In this document: positions 35,859 through 43,190 of the stretch, piece by piece
How the letters are laid out: each line of letters starts with the position of its first letter
How positions within the stretch are numbered: the stretch's first letter is position 1
NCBI GenBank assembly: GCA_000336895.1
Contig: AOLX01000027.1
Location: forward strand, 1-64,000
Direction: 5' to 3'
DNA: 64,000 bases
DNA from: Haloarcula argentinensis DSM 12282
Lineage (GTDB): Archaea; Halobacteriota; Halobacteria; Halobacteriales; Haloarculaceae
Position numbers and translations under genes: made by a program
The notes under the pieces: generated by a model
Database searches by the model: none
What the model saw: only the letters and a program-made list of their open reading frames with translations
Told to the model about the DNA's origin: nothing

Positions 35859-37190
35859 GTGTATATCGTAATCGTCGGTGCGGGCGAGGTCGGCTCGACC
35901 ATCGCTGAGAGCCTCGCAGAAAGTCACGAAGTCGCCGTCGTAGATATCGATCCTGACCGTGTGGAGAGCCTGATGTACGAGGCCGATGTGCTCGGTGTCG
36001 AAGGGGATGGTGCGGAACTCGACACGCTTGCGGAGGCCGGTATCGAGAAAGCCGACGTTCTTATCGCCAGTACCGACGACGACGAGACGAACATCGTCAC
36101 CTGTGGGACGGCGGTAACGGCGGCTGACCCGTTCACCATTTCCCGCGTCAAGAGCGCGAAGTTCCTCCGGACTTGGGAGAAATCCGGGGGTGCCTTCGGT
36201 GTCGATCATATGGTTGCGACGAACCTGCTCACCGCGGAGAACATCGCCCGCGTCATCGGGCTTCCCGGCGCGCGCGACGTGGAAACGTTCGTTGATGGGC
36301 AGGTCCAGATGGGGGAGTTCGGAGTTCGCGAATCCAGTCCAATCGCGGATCAAACCGTCGCGGAGGCTGACCGCTACGAATCCCTGACCTTTGCCGCTGT
36401 ATTGCGCGACGACGAGATCATTATCCCGCGCGGAGAGACGGTCATCAAGGCAGGCGACGATATCGTCGTCATCGGTAGCCGTGAGAGTGTCCGCCTGTTC
36501 GCGACCGAAATCGCGCCGGAGTCGGATGCGACCCAGAACGTCCTCATCGTCGGCGGGAGCGATGTCGGCTATCACACTGCACGACTGCTCCAGGATCGTG
36601 GCATCAAGCCGCGGCTCATCGAGCAGGACCACGACAGGGCGCGCGAACTCGCGGAGGACCTGCAGGGAACCACCGTGCTGGAAAGCGACGCGACCGACAG
36701 CGAGTTCCTCGAACGGGAGCACGTTTCAGACGCTGACGCCGTGGTTGCGACGCTTGATAGCGACGAAAAGAACCTTTTAGTGACGTTGCTTGCCAAGCGA
36801 CTCGGTGCAGAGCGAACCGTCGCCGTGGTCAACTCCGGCGAGTACGTCGACCTGTTCGAGGCTGTCGGCGTCGATGTGGCTGTCAATCCCCGCGAGACGA
36901 CCGCCGAAGAGATCACGCGATTCACCCGGGAGTACGACGCAACGAAGGTTGCCATCATCGAATCCGACCGTGCCGAGGTGCTGGAAATCGAGATATCCGC
37001 CGACAGCGTCCTCGCTGGGCGGCCGATTCAGGAATCGGTACAGGAACTCCCGACCGGCGTGGTTATCGGAGCGATCAGCCGCGGCGGCGAACTGGTCATC
37101 CCCCGTGGTGACACCGTCATCGAACCCGGCGATCACGTCGTGGTGTTCGTCGACGCCGACTGCTTGGAAGCAGTCAACGACAAGTTGTAG
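35859..37190 (+). CDS. trkA: Trk potassium uptake regulator TrkA
   Basis: A 443-residue TrkA, the NAD-binding cytoplasmic regulator of Trk potassium channels, which are central to salt-in osmoadaptation. There are two RCK repeats: RCK-N with IVIVGAGEVGSTIAESLAE and the Asp of VAVVDIDPDRVE, RCK-C to about 220, then a second RCK-N (VLIVGGSDVGYHTARLLQD) and RCK-C to the end. The frame has only a GTG start that fits, directly before the Rossmann motif. The membrane partner TrkH is not in the window. Confidence 0.93.
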   Translation: MYIVIVGAGEVGSTIAESLAESHEVAVVDIDPDRVESLMYEADVLGVEGDGAELDTLAEAGIEKADVLIASTDDDETNIVTCGTAVTAADPFTISRVKSAKFLRTWEKSGGAFGVDHMVATNLLTAENIARVIGLPGARDVETFVDGQVQMGEFGVRESSPIADQTVAEADRYESLTFAAVLRDDEIIIPRGETVIKAGDDIVVIGSRESVRLFATEIAPESDATQNVLIVGGSDVGYHTARLLQDRGIKPRLIEQDHDRARELAEDLQGTTVLESDATDSEFLEREHVSDADAVVATLDSDEKNLLVTLLAKRLGAERTVAVVNSGEYVDLFEAVGVDVAVNPRETTAEEITRFTREYDATKVAIIESDRAEVLEIEISADSVLAGRPIQESVQELPTGVVIGAISRGGELVIPRGDTVIEPGDHVVVFVDADCLEAVNDKL

Positions 37191-37247
37191 CCGCACCGAG
37201 GGGATCGCTCCCAAGAGACTAAGCCTGGCTCCCGCCTCAGCTAGTGT

Positions 37248-37559
37248 ATGGTTCCCGTTGCGGACCGTATCGTGCTCTCGTTTGCCCCCAGCACCGCCGA
37301 TGGGGACCCGTGGTCAGGCGTCGATACCGAGTGGATAGTCGACGAACTCCGTGGGGACACCTATCAACAGTACCTCCGGCGCGCCCACGGCGGCCCGGTG
37401 GCCGTCGGCGAGGAGTGGGCCGAGTTCGTAAGCTGTGGCTGCGCAACACCACAAGACGTGGTGTTGCGTGTCGAGCACGTCGAGAGCGGAACGGCACTCG
37501 GCGACACGACGACGCTGGACGTTCATCCTCGTGACGACGATGAGGCAGTGTCACAGTAG
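37248..37559 (+). CDS. Hypothetical acidic protein
   Basis: A 103-residue protein with coding-like composition and an ATG start. It has no signal peptide or membrane span. A single CxC (SCGCATPQDVV) and a balanced beta-strand pattern suggest a small globular fold. I recognise no family. It sits 57 bases after trkA on the same strand and may be read through from it. Confidence 0.55.
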   Translation: MVPVADRIVLSFAPSTADGDPWSGVDTEWIVDELRGDTYQQYLRRAHGGPVAVGEEWAEFVSCGCATPQDVVLRVEHVESGTALGDTTTLDVHPRDDDEAVSQ

Positions 37560-37685
37560 TCGGTTCTCGCTGTCGGGCATGCCTGTCCCTGCATAGTACG
37601 CCCGCTGCTACCGTCACGCCTGTCGGTATCGGGAGATATTGGGAGAAGGGAAAGGCTGATGCATACCACCAGCACATTCCGGACT

Positions 37686-38366
37686 ATGCCACGCGATTCC
37701 TATCAGGAGGGACTGAACTCGCTCCGCGAGGACGTCCTTTATATGTCAGAGATCGTCCTCGAGCGGCTCCGGCTCGGTCTGGACGCGCTCGAACAGAAAG
37801 ACGAGGAGATGGCTCGGGAAGTCATCGAGGGTGACCACGAGATCAATCAGCTGTATCTCGATCTCGAACAGGACTGTATCGACCTGCTGGCGCTGCAACA
37901 GCCGGTCGCGTCCGACCTCCGCTTTATCGCCGCGTCGTTCAAGATCATCACCGACCTCGAACGGATCGGTGACCTCGCGACGAACCTCGGCGAGTACTCG
38001 CTCACTGCTGAACGCGACGTGTTCCCCGAGGTCGACATTCAGGATGTCGCCGACGTCACTATCGAGATGGTCGAAAACGCCATGGAAGCCTACAGCGATC
38101 AGGACGCCGACCAGTGCTATACCATCGCCGACATCGACGACGAGGTCGACGAACGGTGTGAGGCGGCCTCCGAGACGGTCGTGCGCGACCTCATCGAGCG
38201 CGAGATCGACGCCGACTCCAGCGAAGCCGAGATAGAGCAACTGATGGCCGACGTGTCCCGTCTGCTGCTGACCATCCGGGACATCGAGCGGGTCGGGGAC
38301 CACGCCGTCAACATCGCCGCGCGGACGCTGTACATGGTCGAGAACGACGACGACCTCATCTACTGA
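37686..38366 (+). CDS. phoU: PhoU-family phosphate signalling protein
   Basis: A 226-residue PhoU with two three-helix repeats. The first is EGLNSLREDVLYMSEIVLER and FIAASFKIITDLERIGDLATN; the second is IEQLMADVSRLLLTIRDIER followed by VGDHAVNIAARTLYM. PhoU proteins bind metal clusters through the E-R-x-G-D-x-A/H motifs and link phosphate status to transporters. I chose the ATG at 37686 over one at 37659 because the family begins at PRDSYQ. It lies next to trkA rather than the pst operon, so it may serve a different transporter. Confidence 0.9.
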   Translation: MPRDSYQEGLNSLREDVLYMSEIVLERLRLGLDALEQKDEEMAREVIEGDHEINQLYLDLEQDCIDLLALQQPVASDLRFIAASFKIITDLERIGDLATNLGEYSLTAERDVFPEVDIQDVADVTIEMVENAMEAYSDQDADQCYTIADIDDEVDERCEAASETVVRDLIEREIDADSSEAEIEQLMADVSRLLLTIRDIERVGDHAVNIAARTLYMVENDDDLIY

Positions 38367-38676
38367 AGTACCTTTTTACTGCAGGGGGTTTCCTCGCGCC
38401 TGCGGCGCTGTGGAACCCCCTTGGGAAAATCTACGATAAAAACGACCTCCGAGTCGCGGCCAGGGCCGCGCTCGGAGCGAAACCGCGCTCGCTCCGCTCG
38501 CGCGGTATAAATCACTGCGAACTACAGCAGCACGAAACCGCGACAACCACACGCCTCCCCAGCCGACTGCGTTGCTCGGCTCGCTCCGCTCGCCTGTGCG
38601 ACTCGTCCCTCGCGCTTGCGACGCGGCCGTCACCGCGACGGTGCGCGCCTGACAGCAGTACCTTTCGGCGAAAAGC
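38367..38676 (+). other. GC-rich spacer between phoU and radB
   Basis: About 310 bases between convergent genes, with no coding frame I trust. Besides the hairpin at 38384-38420, it holds several GC-rich near-palindromic tracts built from the TCGCTCCGCTCG unit (38489-38512 and 38577-38592), a common low-complexity element in haloarchaeal spacers. Confidence 0.55.
38373..38420 (+). terminator. T-run and hairpin after phoU
   Basis: Five T bases at 38373-38377 follow the phoU stop, then GGGGGTTTCC (38384-38393) can pair with GGAACCCCC (38412-38420) around an inner GCGCC/GGCGC stem with a TGC loop. Archaeal termination depends mostly on T-runs. The hairpin may also serve radB from the other strand or protect the 3' end. 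Confidence 0.4.
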
Positions 38677-39387
38677 CTACTTCGGTGTTTCGGGCGCGTC
38701 GTCGCCCACAAGTCCCGAGTCGGTGATGCGGAACTGGGCCGTGTCGCCGGCCGGTTTGGCGCGGTGTTTCTCCAGCGTCGCGCGTCGGTTGCCGCCCCGG
38801 AACCGGTCCAGACGGACGATTGCGCCCGACCAGTGGTTCAGGGTGTGGCCGCCAAGTGCCGTCGAGCGGTCGCTGTCAGGGTCGGTAAACACCTGATTCG
38901 TGTACAGGACGGCGATGTCGTGCTTACGGGCCAGGGAGAGCAGGTGGGTGATCTGACGGGCCACGTCCCGAAGCGTCTCGCCGCCGTCCTCGTCGTCCCG
39001 GCGGAGCCGGTAAAAGCCGGTTGCACTGTCGAGGACGATGAGTTCGACCTCGGCGGCGAACTCGGCGGCGTCCTGGACGGCCTCGGCCTGCTCGTCGTAA
39101 TCCAGCGCCTCAGTGATGATGAGCCGGCCGGCGAGGTCGTCCACGGTCTGGGCCGTCCCGTGTGCGCGGCCCCTGGCGACCTGCTCCATCCGGTCTGCGG
39201 AGAGTCCTTCGGTGTCGATGTACAGCGCCGCGTCGCCGGCAGCGGCGACTTCCATCACCGCCGACAGCGCGAAATTGGTCTTCCCGGCCGCCGGCGGGCC
39301 GTACACTTGCGTGACCGCGCCGCGCTCCAGCCCACCACCCAGAAGGTCGTCGATCGCCTCACACCCGGTCGGGACGTACTCGCTCAC
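38677..39387 (-). CDS. radB: DNA repair and recombination protein RadB
   Basis: A 236-residue RadB, the archaeal Rad51-like recombination mediator that lacks the N-terminal HhH domain of RadA. The Walker A motif is GPPAAGKTN near residue 36 and the Walker B is VELIVLDSATGFY. The L2-like region with LGGHTLNHWSGAIVRLDRFR and the C-terminal KHRAKPAGDT are family marks. I placed the start at a GTG giving SEYVPTGCEAIDDLLGGG, as in other RadB proteins; the frame continues 11 codons upstream to another GTG. It lies 54 bases after the membrane-protein gene on the same strand. Confidence 0.9.
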   Translation of the reverse strand: MSEYVPTGCEAIDDLLGGGLERGAVTQVYGPPAAGKTNFALSAVMEVAAAGDAALYIDTEGLSADRMEQVARGRAHGTAQTVDDLAGRLIITEALDYDEQAEAVQDAAEFAAEVELIVLDSATGFYRLRRDDEDGGETLRDVARQITHLLSLARKHDIAVLYTNQVFTDPDSDRSTALGGHTLNHWSGAIVRLDRFRGGNRRATLEKHRAKPAGDTAQFRITDSGLVGDDAPETPK

Positions 39388-39441
39388 AGGCAGGGGTTGG
39401 GCAGGTTCGGGTAAAAACACTGGTACCTGCAGGCACTGTTG

Positions 39442-40272
39442 TCAGCCGTCTGAAAGCCGCTCGGCCAGTGTCCACTCTGCGAAGGACACGTCGTCGATGT
39501 CGGCTGTTGCGAACCGCAGGTCTGTTCCCCATTTGCGGGTGATGACGAGCGAGTCGGCGTCGAGATCGTAGGATTCCAGCTCGTCCCAGGCATAGAATCG
39601 CCTGGCGACCGGCAACCTGATTTCCAGACCGCGCTCGGTCGCCACGGCGGTTCGTGTCCCACCTGTCGAGAGGAGGACGAACCCGGACGGGAACAGCACC
39701 TGACCAGTGTACTGGAGCAGGGCGATATCGAACACTGCGCCGACTGCGAAGCCGACAATCGCGACGCAGGCGACAGCCCCGCCGATAAACAGCCGCCGCC
39801 GCTGTGCGGACTCGGGCCAGCTCGCTCGCCACCGCGTCAACTCCTCCGCCTCTGCGGTGACTGCCGCGGTGTACCGCGTCTGTGACATAACCGCGATAGC
39901 GACTCCGAGCAGAAAGGCCAGCAGGCCGAAGAAAAACGCCAGCACGCCACCGATACCACTCATCTCCAGCGACGCAAACCCGACGATCGCATACCCGGCC
40001 GCGGTCGCCACCGGAAGCCAGCGAGCGTGAGTCGCACCGAGTGTAACGGCCGCTGTCGGTCGACCGGATAGCACCAACACCGTTACGGCGGTCACAGCGG
40101 CGACCGTCCCGACCAGCCCGGAGTATAGCGCCCACGCTTCGGTAACGCCGACCCACTCCAGCCCCAGTACGACTGGCGGTGCCAGAAGCAAGCCCAGATA
40201 GGCACCGCTGACACCACCGAATAGTGGGTCGGAGGCCGCCCCTGCTCCGTCAGTGCGAACCACCGGACGCAT
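39442..40272 (-). CDS. Membrane protein with PH-like C-terminal domain
   Basis: A 276-residue haloarchaeal protein with about six membrane segments. Two come early (residues 25-70), two near 85-130 and two near 160-200. The soluble end (about 205-276) reads TERGLEIRLPVARRFYAWDE then LDADSLVITRKWGTDLRF, which has the strand pattern of bacterial PH-like domains. Function unknown; possible membrane envelope role. I chose the ATG over a GTG one codon upstream. It precedes radB on the same strand and may be cotranscribed. Confidence 0.65.
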   Translation of the reverse strand: MRPVVRTDGAGAASDPLFGGVSGAYLGLLLAPPVVLGLEWVGVTEAWALYSGLVGTVAAVTAVTVLVLSGRPTAAVTLGATHARWLPVATAAGYAIVGFASLEMSGIGGVLAFFFGLLAFLLGVAIAVMSQTRYTAAVTAEAEELTRWRASWPESAQRRRLFIGGAVACVAIVGFAVGAVFDIALLQYTGQVLFPSGFVLLSTGGTRTAVATERGLEIRLPVARRFYAWDELESYDLDADSLVITRKWGTDLRFATADIDDVSFAEWTLAERLSDG

Positions 40273-40435
40273 CACTAGCAGTCCAATCAGCTATCATAAA
40301 AATCCTATCAAATATAATAGGGGATGAAGATACCTCCAACCGAACGTATCCAGAGGCGTCTGGCAAATAGCTGAAGTACAAACGTTGACCAACGGACTCC
40401 CACATCTGTAAGTAAGCGGCGGCCGAAATCCGGTC

Positions 40436-41203
40436 GTGATTGTCGTCGCCACCGAGGATTTCGAAGTGTACCACGGCGTCGTCAACGAGCTACGCGACCG
40501 CGGCGTAGAGTTCACGACTATCGAACCAGGCGACGAGTGGCCCAAAGGGGCGGACGTCGCGGTCATCGCGGCCGGGGAGTCGGTCGAAATCCCCGACAGC
40601 GTGGATGTCGTGCAGGCGGACCCGGATGCGCCGCGGCGGGCCGTCGAAACCGTTATTTCGGCGCTTCGCGGTGGCGACGGTCGCACTGTCATCGGTATCG
40701 ACCCCGGCGAGCGACCAGGTGTCGCGATTCTCCACGGCGACATGGTCGTTGCAGCGTTTCAGGTGCCCGCGGCGGACATCACCGAAATCGTCCGCGAGGA
40801 AGTCGAAGACGCGGTCGATCCGGTCGTTCGCATTGGCGATGGTGCGCGGCTCGTCGGTGCGCGCATCATCGACGAGATACAGTCCGTGCCGGTGGAGCTG
40901 GTCGACGAAACGGGGACAACGCCGTATCTCGGTTCCGGCGCACGCGGGATGGGCGACGTGCTGGCCGCGGTCAACATTGCCCACCTCGACGGCGAGGAAA
41001 TCGAAAGCCGAACCATCGAGCCGACAGCCGGCGAACTCCAGAAGATCAAGGATCGCTCGCGGGAGGCAAGCGAGACGAACCGGGCGATCAGCGAGGAACT
41101 CGCCCGGCAGGTCGCGACCGGCGCGCTCACCGTCGAAGAGGCGCTAGCTGAACACGACAGCGACAGTCCGACCGCCGACGAGAGCGAACCCGACAGCGGA
41201 TAG
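40436..41203 (+). CDS. RNase H-fold (RuvC-like) conserved haloarchaeal protein
   Basis: A 255-residue protein. Residues 1-75 look like a small alpha/beta N-terminal domain (MIVVATEDFEVYHGVVNELR). Residues 83-195 start with TVIGIDPGERPGVAIL, the first strand with catalytic-type Asp of the RuvC/RNase H fold. RIGDGARLVGARIIDEIQSV and LGSGARGMGDVLAAVNIAHL follow, where further acidic residues could complete a nuclease site. The C-terminal helix is charged. The start is GTG; no ATG fits. It might be a resolvase-like nuclease or a non-catalytic relative; no name is supported. Confidence 0.6.
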   Translation: MIVVATEDFEVYHGVVNELRDRGVEFTTIEPGDEWPKGADVAVIAAGESVEIPDSVDVVQADPDAPRRAVETVISALRGGDGRTVIGIDPGERPGVAILHGDMVVAAFQVPAADITEIVREEVEDAVDPVVRIGDGARLVGARIIDEIQSVPVELVDETGTTPYLGSGARGMGDVLAAVNIAHLDGEEIESRTIEPTAGELQKIKDRSREASETNRAISEELARQVATGALTVEEALAEHDSDSPTADESEPDSG

Positions 41204-41205
41204 CG

Positions 41206-42498
41206 CTACTCTCGGACCATCCGCTCAGCCCGCTGCATCACTTTGCGGACGGGGAGTCCGGTCGCGTCCGCGACGGCCGCGGCGTCGTCGTACTCCGTGC
41301 TCACGTCGAACACTGTGCCGTCGGTGTCGCTTGCAATCTTGACCGTGACCTCGAACTGCTCGCCGTCGACGGAGAGCACGACCGTCTCGTACTCCCGGTC
41401 GGCGACCCAGCGATGACCGGCCCCGGACTCGCGCACGCCGAGCGTCCCGGTCGCTTCGGCGAGGCGGCGCGCGACCCGCTCGGCGTCTTCCGGCCTGCAG
41501 ATGACCTTCACGATGTGGCCCGGCCGGGATTTCTTCATCGTCGTCGGCACTATCGACACGTCGCGAGCGCCGACCTCCGAAAGCGAGCGCTGGAGGTCGC
41601 CGAGCACCTCGGGCGGGACGTCGTCGACGTTCGTTTCGAGGACCGTGATTTCGTCGCGACGGAGCCGCCCCGCGCCGTCGCCGGCCAGCGCCCGCAGGAC
41701 GTTGGGGCGGTCGCTGAGGTCCCACCCGCCAGCGCCGTAGCCCGACACGTCGATATCGAGCGGCGGGAGCGACTCGGTCCCGTCGGCGATGTGTGCGAGA
41801 ATCGCCGCCCCGGTCGGCGTCAGGACTTCCCTGTCGATAGGGCCACCCTGCAGCGACCAGTCGGCTTGCTCTGCGATCTCGACCACCGCGGGAGTCGGGA
41901 CCGGGTAGGTACCGTGGCTCATCTCGACGGTCCCGCCGCCGGTCGACAGCGGTGTCGTCACGACCCGGTCCACGTCGAGATCATCGAGCAGGAGACAGAC
42001 GCCGACGATGTCGGAGATGGCGTCGTCGGCCCCGACCTCGTGGAAGTGCGTGTCGTCGAGGTCCGTCCCGTGGACCGACGCCTCGGCCTCGCCGAGTATC
42101 TCGAAGATCGCCAGTGCGTCCGCGCTGACGGCTGTCGGAAGATCCATTGCCTCGACGAGTTCGACGACCTCGGCGTACGTTCGGGTCGGCCCGTGGCCCT
42201 CGGCGTGGGTGTGGTCGTGGTCGCCGTGGGCGTGGGAATGTGCGTCGTCACCTCCGGTGTGGTCGTGCCCCTCATCGTGGTCGTGGGACCCATCGCCGTC
42301 GCTAGCAGCGTCGGTCAGCAGTACCTCGACGCGCGTTGCAGCAATCCCGCAGCGATCAACCTCAGAAACGGCGTATTCAACGGGGAGGGCGTCCTCGACC
42401 GGCGACAGGGCCTCGCGGTCGGCCCCGGCGGCCAGCAGTGCCCCCAGCAGCATGTCGCCGGCGGCACCCATCCGGCCGTCGAAAGCGAGTGTTCGCAT
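41206..42498 (-). CDS. larC: Nickel insertion protein LarC
   Basis: A 430-residue LarC (DUF111), the cyclometallase that inserts nickel into the pincer cofactor of LarA-type racemases. It starts TLAFDGRMGAAGDMLLGALL, the family signature. A His/Asp-rich, probably nickel-binding insert lies at about residues 70-105. The later segments include DTHFHEVGADDAISDIVG and TNVDDVPPEVLGDLQRSLSE and lead to a C-terminal CTP-binding-type domain. The gene is uninterrupted, unlike the frameshifted larC1/larC2 of Lactobacillus. No larA, larB or larE is present nearby. It converges on the gene at 40436 with a two-base gap. Confidence 0.92.
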   Translation of the reverse strand: MRTLAFDGRMGAAGDMLLGALLAAGADREALSPVEDALPVEYAVSEVDRCGIAATRVEVLLTDAASDGDGSHDHDEGHDHTGGDDAHSHAHGDHDHTHAEGHGPTRTYAEVVELVEAMDLPTAVSADALAIFEILGEAEASVHGTDLDDTHFHEVGADDAISDIVGVCLLLDDLDVDRVVTTPLSTGGGTVEMSHGTYPVPTPAVVEIAEQADWSLQGGPIDREVLTPTGAAILAHIADGTESLPPLDIDVSGYGAGGWDLSDRPNVLRALAGDGAGRLRRDEITVLETNVDDVPPEVLGDLQRSLSEVGARDVSIVPTTMKKSRPGHIVKVICRPEDAERVARRLAEATGTLGVRESGAGHRWVADREYETVVLSVDGEQFEVTVKIASDTDGTVFDVSTEYDDAAAVADATGLPVRKVMQRAERMVRE

Positions 42499-42573
42499 AC
42501 ACGGGGCGTCGCGCCCCGTGAGTAAAAGCCCTCATACTACGAATCCATCGAACGTGTCGAGTCGCTGGACCGC

Positions 42574-42990
42574 TCAGGTCTGTCGAACGATATGGATATC
42601 GTAGGACTCGCCGTCCGTGACTTCGCCGATGGGGACCACGATGTCTTCGGTGTCGTCGCTGCCGAGGAACACGACGCTGGCGTCGACGTCGCGAGCGGTC
42701 TGTCTGATCGTCGTCGACAGTTCGCTTGTCGAGTGGGCACTCACGTCGTCGTAGCGGAGTTCGGAGTCGTCGGTCGCCTCCTCGATCTTGCGCCGGAGGT
42801 CGTCCGCGGCAGTTTCGGCGGCGAAGTCCTCGGTCGGGTCGACGCGACGGCGGCGCTCGGCGTAGTCGGCCCCGGTCGGGATGAACGCGACGGCGACGAC
42901 GTCCTCGTCGAGGGCCGCGGCGTAGGAAACGGCACGGTCGAGCGCGGCGTCTGCGAGCGGTGACCCGTCGAAGGGAACGAGAAATACCAT
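42574..42990 (-). CDS. Universal stress protein family (UspA-like)
   Basis: A 138-residue single-domain Usp protein. It begins MVFLVPFDGSPLADAALDRA, the normal first strand and helix. It lacks a clear GX2GX9G(S/T) ATP-binding motif near the C-terminus (residues 110-125 read SVVFLGSDDTEDIVVPIGEV), so it may be of the non-ATP-binding type. The gene is divergent from the Cdc48 gene, with 200 bases between the starts. Confidence 0.75.
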   Translation of the reverse strand: MVFLVPFDGSPLADAALDRAVSYAAALDEDVVAVAFIPTGADYAERRRRVDPTEDFAAETAADDLRRKIEEATDDSELRYDDVSAHSTSELSTTIRQTARDVDASVVFLGSDDTEDIVVPIGEVTDGESYDIHIVRQT

Positions 42991-43134
42991 ATCGGCGCTA
43001 TCGCGGCCAGCCTTATGAAACGCGGCGATGGCGGCAGCCTGTGTTACCGCCGCCCTGGCCGGAGGGTATTAGCCCCTGCTGTGCGGTGTGTTATTAGGTG
43101 TCATATAAACCCGTCGCCGTGCGTCTTGCCCGCC

Positions 43135-43164
43135 GGTAGCATAAAGCATATCTCCGGGGCTACC
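43135..43164 (+). promoter_or_regulatory. Inverted repeat in the Cdc48 promoter
   Basis: GGTAGC (43135-43140) is repeated inverted as GCTACC (43159-43164), with a TATA-like CATAAAGCAT between the arms. It ends 26 bases before the ATG of the Cdc48 gene. Six-base arms can occur by chance, so this is only a candidate operator. Confidence 0.3.
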
Positions 43165-43190
43165 CGAGTTCGTTGTAAGCAGGCTCTACT

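Noticed and set aside
38480..38600. GC-rich TCGCTCCGCTCG tracts considered as an inverted-repeat mobile element
   Set aside because: They are short, imperfect and common in haloarchaeal spacers; no flanking target duplication was seen.
41413..42525. A 370-codon + strand frame opposite larC
   Set aside because: Antisense shadow of a clear larC gene; its translation is rich in Val, Arg and Asp without any recognisable motif.
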